A DNA stretch of 32,928 nucleotides from Alphaproteobacteria bacterium (lineage in GTDB: Bacteria > Pseudomonadota > Alphaproteobacteria > Puniceispirillales > Puniceispirillaceae), in NCBI GenBank assembly GCA_016779005.1, contig JADHOL010000006.1:1-32928 (forward strand), written 5' to 3'. Made by a program: the position numbers and the translations under genes. The notes under the pieces were generated by a model. That model searched no databases, had not been told where the DNA came from, and saw only the letters and a list, made by a program, of their open reading frames with translations. Positions 8,835-17,144 of the stretch are shown here, in pieces (the first letter of the stretch is position 1; every line of letters starts with the position of its first letter).

Positions 8835-8872
8835 AATCAAACATAATGTTTTTTGGTGGCTTATGTTTGATT
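8835..8872. terminator. 12-bp perfect hairpin between convergent genes, probable bidirectional terminator
   Basis: AATCAAACATAA at 8835-8846 and its exact complement at 8861-8872 can form a 12-bp stem with a 14-base loop. It lies between the end of ccmD and the end of the convergent ferredoxin-ASKHA gene. The right arm includes that gene's stop codon and last three codons. The flanks lack a strong T run on either strand and the stem is AT-rich, so termination strength is uncertain. Confidence 0.5.
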
Positions 8873-10954
8873 AAGCCTCGTGCGCCTGCCAGTTCGCTTG
8901 CGCTCAGTATGGCTTGACGCGCTGACGGTATTATCTATTAATTCACGGGGCGGCAGTTTGATTTCTGCGCTAAGAAACAAATAGGGGTCTGTTTTATGCG
9001 GAAATGCCATCGCGCGCACAAAATGATCCTGAAATGACGGCTCTATCGCTGTTTCAATCTTTTCAATGTGTCTAACCGTTTTTTCTATTTCAGCTCTTGC
9101 TGTCAGGCTTAACAAAGCCATTCTGGCACCCGCACCTGCTGAATTTCCTGCTGCAATCACATTATCTAGCGCACAATCAGGAACCATCCCTAATATCATC
9201 GCATATTTGGGATCGATATGAGTTCCAAATGCGCCAGCCAGCATTATTTTATCTACTTTTTCGACACCCATTTTATCCATTAATAATCGAAATCCTGCAT
9301 ATAAAGCAGCTTTCGCAAGCTGAATTGCCCTTACATCTGTTTGGGTTATCGCGATTTGGTCTGTAACCCTATATTGAAATGTACGCCCTGTTTTTTCTAT
9401 CCGTTTGGTCTTGGAGGATAGCTCCCCATTTATCACCCCATCTTCAGAAATTATTCCGCTAAGATACATTTCTGCCAATATCTCAATGATGCCAGAGCCG
9501 CAAATACCTGTTATCCCTGTTTTTTTCACATCCTCCTGAAATTCTAGGCTATCAGACCAATTATCTGAGCCTATTACTTTAAACCTTGGCTCATAGCTAT
9601 TTGGGTTTATTCTGACCCGTTCAATCGCGCCAACAGCCGCACGTTGCCCTGCCGAAATTTGAGCTCCTTCAAAGGCTGGACCAGTAGGCGAGGATGCCGC
9701 CATTAGATGATGGCGATTGCCCAAAATAATCTCCGCATTTGTTCCAACATCAATGAGTAAGGTCATTGCCTCTGAATTATGCGGTGCTTCTGCTAATACC
9801 GCCCCTGCGGCGTCTGCGCCAACATGGCCTGCAATGCAAGGCAACACATAAACACGTGTTGCCATATTCAAGCTTAATCCAATCTCATGAGCGGCACAAT
9901 TAAACGCTGTATCAAATGTCAGTGCAAAGGGCGCGCCGCCAAGTTCAACAGGGTCTATCCCAAGCACTAAATGATGCATAACAGGGTTCCCAACCAAGAC
10001 AATCTCGAAGATATCCTGTACGTCTAAATCTTGTTTAACCGCAGCAGTTTCAATAAGCTGTTGGAGGCCATCTTGAACCACTTTTGTAAGCTCGTCAGCA
10101 CCCCCCTTATTCATAAAACCATAGCTCACTCGGCTCATTAAATCTTCACCGAACCGAATTTGTGGGTTCATCATGCCGCTTACTGCTAGTATCTCACCTG
10201 AATTCATATCACAAATCTGAGCTGACATTGTGGTGGAGCCAATATCAATAGCAACCCCTAATATCTGTGTCTTCAAACCAGGCATGACAGCTGCGATATG
10301 AGTGCCATCACGCAGCACGACCGTCACTTGCCAATTGGCTTTCCTTAATGTTGCTTGCACCTGTTTTAGAACGGATAAATCTGCGGTAACATCAGCACTG
10401 CTAGATACGGACATGCGTTCTGGCCATTGTTCCATCAGGGCTTCTGCTATTCTGCGAAGGTCTCCTGACGGCTCATGCATATCAGGCTCTCTTACCTCGA
10501 TAAAACACAACCGTGAGGGCGGGTTAACATCAACATGCCGGTTATCTGCTGATTTTCGAATTAATTGCTGATGCATCTGACTAGCCGCTGGAACATCAAT
10601 TACCAGATCATCAACTACTTCACACTGGCAAGCAAGTCTCCTGCCTTGCACAAGATTACGCTTATCTGCATATCTGGTCTCAGTGATTGTAGGCTTGCTG
10701 AGATGGGCACGAGAGGAGCGAACGCCATGTTTATCAAATACGCCCTCTGCCACATCAATCTGACATCTGCCGCACATAGCCCGCCCGCCACATACAGAAT
10801 CTATATCTACTCCTATCTGCCGCGCAGCTTGGAGCAGGTTAACCCCGACCTCTACCACCCCTTGTCTGCCAGAGGGGGTAAAGATGATTTTGCAGTATTT
10901 ACCCTGTGTCACATCTTTGCTCTTTTTAGCTCCCAGAGCGACGACGGGTAGCAC
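8861..10954 (-). CDS. Ferredoxin-ASKHA protein, reductive activator of corrinoid proteins (RACo/RamA-like, DUF4445)
   Basis: In characterised relatives (RACo, RamA) this kind of protein uses ATP to re-reduce Co(II) corrinoid to the active Co(I) state. The N-terminus is a [2Fe-2S] ferredoxin domain (about 20-120) with Cys55, Cys61, Cys64 (C-x5-C-x2-C) and a fourth cysteine at 109 or 111. A linker leads to an ASKHA ATPase fold from about residue 232, with the phosphate-binding GVAIDIGSTT, a second LLIDVGTNAE near 411, and GICGSGIIE. The 697-residue length suits the family. The longest frame starts at a GTG overlapping the end of the upstream methyltransferase gene by 29 bases. A GTG at 10912, 13 bases past that gene's stop, would give a leader closer to the first ferredoxin strand and is an equally good start. 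It is the last gene of the corrinoid block. Confidence 0.88.
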   Translation of the reverse strand: MLPVVALGAKKSKDVTQGKYCKIIFTPSGRQGVVEVGVNLLQAARQIGVDIDSVCGGRAMCGRCQIDVAEGVFDKHGVRSSRAHLSKPTITETRYADKRNLVQGRRLACQCEVVDDLVIDVPAASQMHQQLIRKSADNRHVDVNPPSRLCFIEVREPDMHEPSGDLRRIAEALMEQWPERMSVSSSADVTADLSVLKQVQATLRKANWQVTVVLRDGTHIAAVMPGLKTQILGVAIDIGSTTMSAQICDMNSGEILAVSGMMNPQIRFGEDLMSRVSYGFMNKGGADELTKVVQDGLQQLIETAAVKQDLDVQDIFEIVLVGNPVMHHLVLGIDPVELGGAPFALTFDTAFNCAAHEIGLSLNMATRVYVLPCIAGHVGADAAGAVLAEAPHNSEAMTLLIDVGTNAEIILGNRHHLMAASSPTGPAFEGAQISAGQRAAVGAIERVRINPNSYEPRFKVIGSDNWSDSLEFQEDVKKTGITGICGSGIIEILAEMYLSGIISEDGVINGELSSKTKRIEKTGRTFQYRVTDQIAITQTDVRAIQLAKAALYAGFRLLMDKMGVEKVDKIMLAGAFGTHIDPKYAMILGMVPDCALDNVIAAGNSAGAGARMALLSLTARAEIEKTVRHIEKIETAIEPSFQDHFVRAMAFPHKTDPYLFLSAEIKLPPRELIDNTVSASSHTERKRTGRRTRLNQT

Positions 10955-11828
10955 GGCGCTGACGCCCCTCTGCTCCAGGAATTATTGGCTCTCTGAATTT
11001 TTTAATCCATTTTCTGCATTCTGGATCAACGCCGTTCATCACATCCGCGCCTAATATCGCTGTCATTTCCTCTGGGTGAAGGGGATTCATAATTGCCGAT
11101 GTCATCCCGGCGCCAGCTGCCATTGATAAAAACGCCGCATTCATGCCATGCCTGTTTGGCAGGCCAAAGGATATATTTGAGGCACCGCAGGTTGTATTAA
11201 CCTCTAATTCTGTGCGAAGCCGCGTAATCAGATCAAGAGCCGACCTGCCAGCAAGATTAATTGCGCCCACTGGCATAATAAGCGGATCTACAATAACATC
11301 CTCTCTTTTGATTCCATAATCAGCCGCGCGCTCAACAATTTTCTTAGCAACTTTATATCGCTCATTTGGGTCTTCTGATATGCCTGTCTCGTCATTTGAA
11401 ATAGCCACCACAGCTGCACCATATTTTTTAACAAGCGGCAGAACAACTTCCAATCGCTCTTCTTCTCCGGTAACTGAATTCACCAGTGGTTTTCCTTGAT
11501 ATACAGATAATCCAGCCTCAAGCGCCTCAACAATAGAGCTATCTATCGAGAGAGGTATGTCCGTAAATGACTGAATAAGCTTTATAGAATCAGCAAGGAT
11601 TTTAGGCTCATCTGCAAGCGGAATACCCGCATTAATGTCTAACATAGTGGCGCCAGCATCTATCTGGGCAACCGCGTCGGATTGAACTCTGCTATAATCC
11701 CCATGTGCCATTTCTTCAGCAAGTAATTTTCGCCCCGTTGGATTAATTCTCTCCCCAATTACGCAAAAAGGAGCCTCAAATCCAATAATAATTTCTTTGG
11801 TTGCAGATGATATAATTGTACGTGTCAT
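10926..11828 (-). CDS. Methyltetrahydrofolate:corrinoid methyltransferase (pterin-binding, AcsE/MtgA-like)
   Basis: This 300-residue protein has the pterin-binding TIM-barrel fold shared by AcsE/MeTr, MtgA and the folate module of MetH. Visible signatures are ERINPTG (26-32), MLDINAG (63-68), SIDSS (94-98), NSVTGEE (117-123) and SNISFGLPNR, which holds the conserved Asn near the pteridine. It would transfer a methyl group between a corrinoid protein and tetrahydrofolate. In aerobic Alphaproteobacteria the likely direction is methyl-corrinoid to methyl-THF, which is inference. The last ten residues are strongly basic (RRATRRRSGS), beyond the usual end of the barrel. The ATG at 11828 lies 57 bases after the reductase gene, and the 3' end reaches the activator gene. 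Confidence 0.88.
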   Translation of the reverse strand: MTRTIISSATKEIIIGFEAPFCVIGERINPTGRKLLAEEMAHGDYSRVQSDAVAQIDAGATMLDINAGIPLADEPKILADSIKLIQSFTDIPLSIDSSIVEALEAGLSVYQGKPLVNSVTGEEERLEVVLPLVKKYGAAVVAISNDETGISEDPNERYKVAKKIVERAADYGIKREDVIVDPLIMPVGAINLAGRSALDLITRLRTELEVNTTCGASNISFGLPNRHGMNAAFLSMAAGAGMTSAIMNPLHPEEMTAILGADVMNGVDPECRKWIKKFREPIIPGAEGRQRRATRRRSGS

Positions 11829-11885
11829 AAACTCTCTTTCTTGTTTACTCCCAAAGCATGCCTGTTTGCTATTAGACGAGGTTTC

Positions 11886-12788
11886 TCATTGCGTCTCTAA
11901 TATCTCAAACCCACCTTTTGGCGATAAATGTACGTTTCCATCACTGATGGCTTTTGCATATTTTGCTGTTTTCACAAACCCGCCAAACGGGTAATAATGG
12001 AAATGTTTAATAAGACACTGATGGTCTGCTGCCATCCCCTCTGCCAGTCCTGAGAGCAGCAGATGCGGTGATTGTACAGTCATTAATTTAGCGACATTTC
12101 GCGCCTGTTTGGCAATGAATTTCATGGAGGGGCCAATCCCTGATATCTGTGCAAATCGAAATAATGTTTTAATAGTGGCAGGACCTGGAATGCCAATTCG
12201 AATTGGTAATTGATTGCCGTCTTCACGCACTCTTTTTTCCCATTCCAGCACCATATCCGCTTCAAAACAGAACTGAGTTTCGATATACATCTGTAAATTT
12301 TCTTTTACGGCAAGTTCATTTTTTTCATGAAGTGCGTGTCTAACCGCATCATTTGAAATATCTGGCGAGCCTTCTGGATGGCCAGCAACACCGATTTTAA
12401 AAATACCATTCGATTGCAGAATTCCCGATTTCAGAATTTGAAGGCTACTATCAAATTCTCCAACTGGTTTATCCACCCCTCCGCCGATAACAAGAACCTC
12501 TGATACATAAGCCTGTTTTGCAAGAGCAGAAATAATATCTTGCAAATGTGCCTTATCTTTAATGGAGCGCGCCGCAATATGAGGTATCGGTATCATTCCC
12601 TCTTCATGAAGCCGACATGCAACTGCTAGAGTATCAGCAGGGTCAGATCCTGGCAAAAAAGTCACATTCACGCATGTTTGAGGCTCAAGCACATCTGCAA
12701 AACTTTCAACCTTACTAGCGCCTGTCGGGGTTACCTCTATTGACCAGTTCGCTGCTGCAGATGATAATTTATCAATGGTTAATGACAT
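11886..12788 (-). CDS. Methylenetetrahydrofolate reductase-like protein (divergent MetF family)
   Basis: This 300-residue protein matches the MetF TIM-barrel outline but is clearly divergent. The catalytic Glu of MetF (E. coli Glu28 in FEFFPP) corresponds to Glu18 in SIEVTP. The FAD/folate-region motif is VAGHPEGSPD (134-143), and TQFCFEAD (171-178) carries the conserved folate-contacting Gln172. MetF enzymes interconvert methylene-THF and methyl-THF using FAD. Here the gene sits between the corrinoid genes, so it probably oxidises methyl-THF produced by the neighbouring methyltransferase rather than serving methionine synthesis; that is inference from context. It could also use methyl-THF from other THF-dependent demethylases. 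The ATG at 12788 is preceded by a 141-base gap with no visible structure. Confidence 0.85.
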   Translation of the reverse strand: MSLTIDKLSSAAANWSIEVTPTGASKVESFADVLEPQTCVNVTFLPGSDPADTLAVACRLHEEGMIPIPHIAARSIKDKAHLQDIISALAKQAYVSEVLVIGGGVDKPVGEFDSSLQILKSGILQSNGIFKIGVAGHPEGSPDISNDAVRHALHEKNELAVKENLQMYIETQFCFEADMVLEWEKRVREDGNQLPIRIGIPGPATIKTLFRFAQISGIGPSMKFIAKQARNVAKLMTVQSPHLLLSGLAEGMAADHQCLIKHFHYYPFGGFVKTAKYAKAISDGNVHLSPKGGFEILETQ

Positions 12789-12929
12789 AAAATTTGACCC
12801 CAGTATTTTCTGACTTGTGATGTGCAGGATATTTCAGGCCATTCTGTTGCCAGCTAGCGTCAATCTTCTGCTTATTTTCGACACTTTATGAATAGAATTG
12901 ACCCTTTTTTGAGATAATTTAGAAATTAG

Positions 12930-13247
12930 TTATTCAGCAGATTTAAATCCGCCATTCGCTATCAACGCACGTAACTTTGCCGGGTTAAAATCATATTCTA
13001 TTTGAGCCGCCAAGGTTTCAGCTTCTTGCTCTAGCAAATCTGTGCACGCAGATGGCGTACCCCGGTGCCAGTCTTCCAGATAATCATCACTCTTATCTGC
13101 ACCTGCGCGCATTGCAGCTTCATCTATAGCAAGGGCAAAACGTCGATGCAATTCACGTTTGGCCTGTGTGCGATTCCTGCCCCTACCAGATTCTGCAACA
13201 ATTTGTGCTGGGATATCGCGCCAATATATTACCAGTATTTGTGCCAT
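12930..13247 (-). CDS. Small protein of the 'virulence factor' family (PF13769-like), corrinoid-block associated
   Basis: A 105-residue protein beginning AQILVIYWRDIPAQI, followed by the basic GRGRNRTQAK segment, then ADKSDDYLEDWHRG and a C-terminal helix ending in FNPAKLRALI. I recognise the pattern as the short family labelled 'virulence factor' in databases (PF13769), which in Alphaproteobacteria commonly sits beside corrinoid and methylene-THF reductase genes. That label does not describe a known activity. There is no signal peptide or membrane segment, so it is expected to be cytoplasmic. The ATG start gives the usual family length of about 100 residues. Its place between the corrinoid-protein and reductase genes suggests a helper role, such as regulating or assembling the methyl-transfer proteins, but this is unproven. 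Confidence 0.75.
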   Translation of the reverse strand: MAQILVIYWRDIPAQIVAESGRGRNRTQAKRELHRRFALAIDEAAMRAGADKSDDYLEDWHRGTPSACTDLLEQEAETLAAQIEYDFNPAKLRALIANGGFKSAE

Positions 13248-13303
13248 CTTTGTTTCATCTTTAAGATAACAGCCAAAGCTAGAATCTAATTAGCAGAGAG
13301 AAA

Positions 13304-14005
13304 TTACCCAACTTCTGCAGTGTGCATTTTTTGCGCAATAAGTGCTTTTGCTGTATCGACAGCAACTGCTGCGTCACGGCAATAGGCATCAGCGCCAACA
13401 GATTGAGAAAAAGCCTCATTTAAGGGGGCGCCGCCAACAAGCACAATATAATCGTCACGAATGCCTTTTTCGATCATGGTATCAATTACGACTTTCATAT
13501 AAGGCATTGTGGTGGTCAGAAGCGCGGACATACCCAGAATATCTGGTTTATGCTCCTCAAGAGCTTCGAGGTAGTTTTCAACCGGATTATTAATACCAAT
13601 ATCAATTACTTCAAATCCAGCACCTTCCCACATCATTGATACAAGGTTTTTGCCAATATCATGAATGTCGCCTTTAACCGTTCCAATTACTGCCTTACCT
13701 ACGCGAGGGGCGCCTGTTTCTGCCAATAAAGGGCGAAGAACAACCATGCCAGCTTTCATTGCATTTGCTGCCATTAGCACTTCAGGGACGAATAATATGC
13801 CATCCCGAAAATCTATCCCAACGATGGTCATCCCCTCCACCAAAGCCTTGGTCAAAACATCATATGGGGTCCAATTTCGGCTTAACAGAATATGCACACT
13901 TTCTACAATTTCATCTTGCAGACCGTCATATAAATCATCATGCATTTGCTGAACGAGTTCTTCATCGTCTAAATCAGCAAGGATAATCTCATCATCATCT
14001 GTCAT
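13304..14005 (-). CDS. Corrinoid (cobalamin-binding) protein, MttC/MtbC/MtgC-like
   Basis: This 233-residue protein has the two-domain layout of methyltransferase corrinoid proteins: a four-helix cap at about residues 15-95 (with VPEVLMAANAMKAG) and a Rossmann-type B12-binding domain from about 100. The base-off/His-on motif DxHxxG is present as DIHDIG (113-118), with His115 as the lower cobalt ligand; SALLTTTM and GGAPL mark the cofactor pocket. It would shuttle methyl groups from a substrate methyltransferase to the methyl-THF methyltransferase two genes downstream. A GGAGG ribosome binding site with a five-base gap supports the ATG at 14005. It heads the corrinoid block. Unusually, no MttB-type methyltransferase is adjacent: the next gene upstream is yciB. 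The N-terminus is very acidic (TDDDEIILADLDDEE). Confidence 0.92.
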   Translation of the reverse strand: MTDDDEIILADLDDEELVQQMHDDLYDGLQDEIVESVHILLSRNWTPYDVLTKALVEGMTIVGIDFRDGILFVPEVLMAANAMKAGMVVLRPLLAETGAPRVGKAVIGTVKGDIHDIGKNLVSMMWEGAGFEVIDIGINNPVENYLEALEEHKPDILGMSALLTTTMPYMKVVIDTMIEKGIRDDYIVLVGGAPLNEAFSQSVGADAYCRDAAVAVDTAKALIAQKMHTAEVG

Positions 14006-14049
14006 CTAAGCCTCCAGCTAGGCTAGTTTTTTAAGTCTTGTTAAATTTA

Positions 14050-14077
14050 ACCGACAATTATTTACCGGCAATTATGT
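14050..14077. repeat. Two imperfect tandem copies of a 14-bp unit upstream of the corrinoid gene
   Basis: ACCGACAATTATTT at 14050-14063 is followed directly by ACCGGCAATTATGT at 14064-14077, differing at two positions. The pair lies 45-72 bases upstream of the corrinoid-protein start, where regulator sites could be, and is the only structured element I see in the 259-base gap besides a 14-bp A/T palindrome at 14103-14116. Confidence 0.5.
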
Positions 14078-14264
14078 TATGAATGATTTTATCTCAAAGC
14101 AGGTTTTTTAAAAAACATCCAAAGAAGCATACATCAATCAATAATTGCGCCCTATAATTATATCAATGCTGGAATATTGAAATAAATTTCCATTAAAAAC
14201 GTCTTATTTTATGATTTTCACGACACATCAAAAAACAGTGTGCCCCTAATGAAATTACTAGCGC

Positions 14265-14849
14265 TTAGGAGCTGGGTTTATCCTCGTCTGAAAACTTAGT
14301 CATTATTGGAACTGAAATAACAGCGAACACAAGTGAAATCCCTGTTAGTCCAAATGCTTTGAAGGTTACCCACGCATCTGTCGACAAGGATCGCCACGCT
14401 ATTTCATTGGCGATAGCCGTAACCGCAAACATCGCAATCCAAACAATGCATAAATAATTCCAGCCTGCTGATGAGAGTGAAACTTGCTTTCCAAGAATGG
14501 CACGCATTGGTTGTTTTCCAAGGAGTTGCGCTCCTAAAAGTACAAGCGCGAAAAGTCCGCTAATAACGGTTGGTTTTATTTTTATAAAAAACTCATCTTC
14601 AAAAAATAAGGTTAATCCACCAAAAAAGGCAACTGCGACACATCCAAGTGCCGCCATCATAGGTATCCGCCTATCCAGATGCCAGATTATACCAAGCGAG
14701 ATAATGGTAGCAACGATAAGAACAGATGTTCCCCAGAAAATACCCGCAAAATAATTAGTCCCGAAGAACAAAAATAGCGGTGCAAATTCTATCAACGGTC
14801 TGCTTGACTTAGTTTTGACATCATTATTTGAGTTTGAAATTTCTGCCAT
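14265..14849 (-). CDS. yciB: Inner membrane protein YciB (septation protein IspZ family)
   Basis: This 194-residue protein has about five to six hydrophobic segments and the family features PLIEFAPLFLFFGTNYFAGIF near the N-terminus, IKPTVISGLFALVLLG in the middle and GWNYLCIVWIAMFAVTAIANEIAWR near residues 128-153. YciB proteins are inner-membrane proteins linked to cell envelope integrity and septation; their biochemical role is not settled. The N-terminal 15 residues and the last eight are polar tails. The ATG overlaps the dusA stop (TGATG), so the pair forms a coupled operon. The length is usual for the family (about 180-210). Confidence 0.88.
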   Translation of the reverse strand: MAEISNSNNDVKTKSSRPLIEFAPLFLFFGTNYFAGIFWGTSVLIVATIISLGIIWHLDRRIPMMAALGCVAVAFFGGLTLFFEDEFFIKIKPTVISGLFALVLLGAQLLGKQPMRAILGKQVSLSSAGWNYLCIVWIAMFAVTAIANEIAWRSLSTDAWVTFKAFGLTGISLVFAVISVPIMTKFSDEDKPSS

Positions 14850-15856
14850 CAGGCAACCTCTCTATTGATTTGTGAGCAACAGAATTCCGCAGTTTCTCGC
14901 AGAATATCTGTATTATAAGGCTGCAATCTTGTAGCCTCTCCTAACTGCCGGCGCCAATATTTGGCCCCTCGCTCTCCTGTAAATAATCCAAGCATATGCC
15001 TTGTTATTTGATGCAGATTACCGCCCTGTTCAATAACCATATCTGCATAATCAGCCATCGCAAAAGCAATAGCCTGCTTCTCAGCTAGTCTATTCCCGGT
15101 AGCATACGCATCAAGCTCTGCTAGAATAAACGGGGTTTTATAGGCGGCACGCCCTAGCATGACACCTTCAAATTCATTCTGTTTGCGAATAATCTCATCT
15201 CTATCAACCAGCCCGCCATTTAGGATAATGGTAAGTTCGGTACGTGTTTTGGCAAGCTTTGCAACCCGCTCATAATCAAGGGGTGGGATATTTCTATTCT
15301 CTTTAGGGCTTAGGCCCTTTAGCCATGCTTTTCGTGCATGAATATAAAAAATAGAAACCCCAGATGCCACTATTTTATCTATAAAATTATCAAGACCAGA
15401 ATCAACATCCATATCGTCTATACCAATTCGGCATTTCACCGTTACTGGCTTATCCGTTGCCTCTCTCATCGCAGAAACGCAGTCTTGTACAATCTCAGGC
15501 TCTACCATTAAACAAGCACCAAACCTTCCAGATTGAACACGGTCCGAAGGGCATCCAACATTTAGATTAAACTCTGAGAATCCATATTCACTGGCATGTT
15601 TTATGGCTCTATGTAATTTTTCTGGCTCAGAGCCACCAAGCTGCAATGCAAGCGGATGTTCTGCATCATCATGGGCAAGAAACCTATGCGGGTCAGCATG
15701 ACAAATCGCATCTGCGGTTACCATCTCCGTAAATAAAAATGCTGATGGTGCAAGCAGCCTGTGAAAATATCGGCAATGACGATTGGTCCAATCCATCATC
15801 GGCGCCACACATAATTGGCGATTTATGCCATCATCAAATTTAAGTGTGTGATTCAT
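14849..15856 (-). CDS. dusA: tRNA-dihydrouridine synthase A
   Basis: DusA reduces U20/U20a in the D-loop of tRNAs using FMN and NADPH. The 335-residue length fits the DusA subfamily. Signatures are VAPMMDWTNRHCRYF (17-31), the catalytic segment NVGCPSDRVQSGRFGACLM with catalytic Cys102, the FMN-binding VKCRIGIDD, HARKAWLKGLSPKENR and NGGL, with GVMLGRAAY downstream. The GRFGACLM stretch and the HARKAWLKGLSPKENR element are characteristic of DusA rather than DusB or DusC. The start ATG is followed by NHTLKFDDGINR. It leads an operon with yciB, whose start overlaps the dusA stop. Confidence 0.94.
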   Translation of the reverse strand: MNHTLKFDDGINRQLCVAPMMDWTNRHCRYFHRLLAPSAFLFTEMVTADAICHADPHRFLAHDDAEHPLALQLGGSEPEKLHRAIKHASEYGFSEFNLNVGCPSDRVQSGRFGACLMVEPEIVQDCVSAMREATDKPVTVKCRIGIDDMDVDSGLDNFIDKIVASGVSIFYIHARKAWLKGLSPKENRNIPPLDYERVAKLAKTRTELTIILNGGLVDRDEIIRKQNEFEGVMLGRAAYKTPFILAELDAYATGNRLAEKQAIAFAMADYADMVIEQGGNLHQITRHMLGLFTGERGAKYWRRQLGEATRLQPYNTDILRETAEFCCSQINREVA

Positions 15857-16121
15857 TTTGATACTTTGATTCTAACGGTTCTGTTTCATGCGCAAAAGTG
15901 CCGCTATCCTTAATTATACACAAAATTACAATGATAAGAAAGCTTGAATAAATCATAGCGCTTCTTAATCAATAAAAGATGCAACAGATGAAGATATTTG
16001 GTTTAACTGTATTAGGGGCTATGTGAAGGCCTTGGCACATGCGCTAGAACCGATAATCACCGATTTTTTTTATTTAAAACAGATAAATTGAATTAGCGTG
16101 CGATCAGTCTATCTTTCGATA

Positions 16122-17021
16122 ATGACAGAATTTAACAAATCTCTATTTTGGGGATTATTTTTTGCTAGCATGGCATCTGGGCTTGGCGGGGTCGGGCTTG
16201 CCGTTACACGATTGGCGTTGCCTCAGACAGATCCGTTTAGTTTAAGCTTTCTTAGGTGGTTTATCATGTTATTGGGGCTTGTTGCCTTTTCCGCAAAGGC
16301 TTTGTTAACAACGCGTTTCGCCCGCAAGGATTTTTTAAAGGTAAGCTTGCTGGGTATTGCCTATTTTTCGGGTTTTCCAATTTGTCTTACATTTGGGCTT
16401 GAGTTTACTACTTCTGGCAGGGCAGGTATTGTGTTTGCAACCATGCCTGTTTGGACAATTATTATTGCTAGTTTTTTTCAGATAGAAAAATTAAACGCAA
16501 CAAAATTTATAGCGATATTGCTTGCCTTTGGAGGGGTTGTTTTATCCCTCTCCTCAAACCTTAGTGATAATAATGGACAGATATTGACAGGAGATATCGT
16601 GATCATAATAGGGGTAATCTCGGCATCTATTTTCACTGTGTTTGCCAAAGGGCTGATTAAAAATTATGGCAGCCAGCCTGTTATGATTTATGCTCTTTTG
16701 TCTGGTGTTGTGTTTATGTTTCTCATCGCCTTATTATTTGGCTCACCGTTTGCCGGCTCTTTAGATTTCGATATAAATGGCTGGTTCTATGTATTTATAT
16801 TGGGCATACCCTCTGGGGCTTTGATGATTTATTTTTGGGGGTTAGCACTTCGAATGATTTCCCCTACTCAGGCGGCGATTTGCAGCGGATTCAACCCCCT
16901 AACAGCCATTCTTGCAGGTGCAATTTTACTTGGTGAAGAAATAACAAGCTTATTCCTAATTGGCTTTTTATGTGTCATATCCGCTGTTATATTTTTGCAG
17001 ATTGCAAATAAAAATGAGTAA
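16122..17021 (+). CDS. DMT/EamA-family transporter
   Basis: A roughly 299-residue membrane protein with two EamA repeats and about ten hydrophobic segments. The first repeat spans about residues 5-135 (with the FLRWFIMLLG helix and ALEFTTSGRAG-like loop LEFTTSGRAGIVFATMPVW), the second about 150-295 (with LRMISPTQAAICSGFNPLTAILAGAI, read in two pieces around 16850-16920). This family exports metabolites and amino acids; the substrate cannot be told from the sequence. I prefer the ATG at 16122; a GTG at 16098 would add eight residues and has no better ribosome binding site. The 265-base gap upstream, divergent from dusA, holds no gene I can support. Confidence 0.85.
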   Translation: MTEFNKSLFWGLFFASMASGLGGVGLAVTRLALPQTDPFSLSFLRWFIMLLGLVAFSAKALLTTRFARKDFLKVSLLGIAYFSGFPICLTFGLEFTTSGRAGIVFATMPVWTIIIASFFQIEKLNATKFIAILLAFGGVVLSLSSNLSDNNGQILTGDIVIIIGVISASIFTVFAKGLIKNYGSQPVMIYALLSGVVFMFLIALLFGSPFAGSLDFDINGWFYVFILGIPSGALMIYFWGLALRMISPTQAAICSGFNPLTAILAGAILLGEEITSLFLIGFLCVISAVIFLQIANKNE

Positions 17022-17144
17022 GCTTAAACGGCGTTATTATTGTGATGCGGATAGTTACGAAAACTAGTTGCGCGCAAGGCAGAAATATATCTATTCTCAA
17101 GCTTGCAAAAACGATACAAATATAAAGTGCCCGGGAACGCATTT

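Noticed and set aside
14006-14264. Possible cobalamin riboswitch upstream of the corrinoid gene
   Set aside because: I could not find the conserved B12-box or a multi-stem structure; the gap is AT-rich with only a short direct repeat and an A/T palindrome.
15857-16121. Possible small RNA with a T-run ending near 16075
   Set aside because: ATGTG/CACAT pairing and an 8-base T run are present, but there is no GC-rich terminator stem and no promoter I can support.
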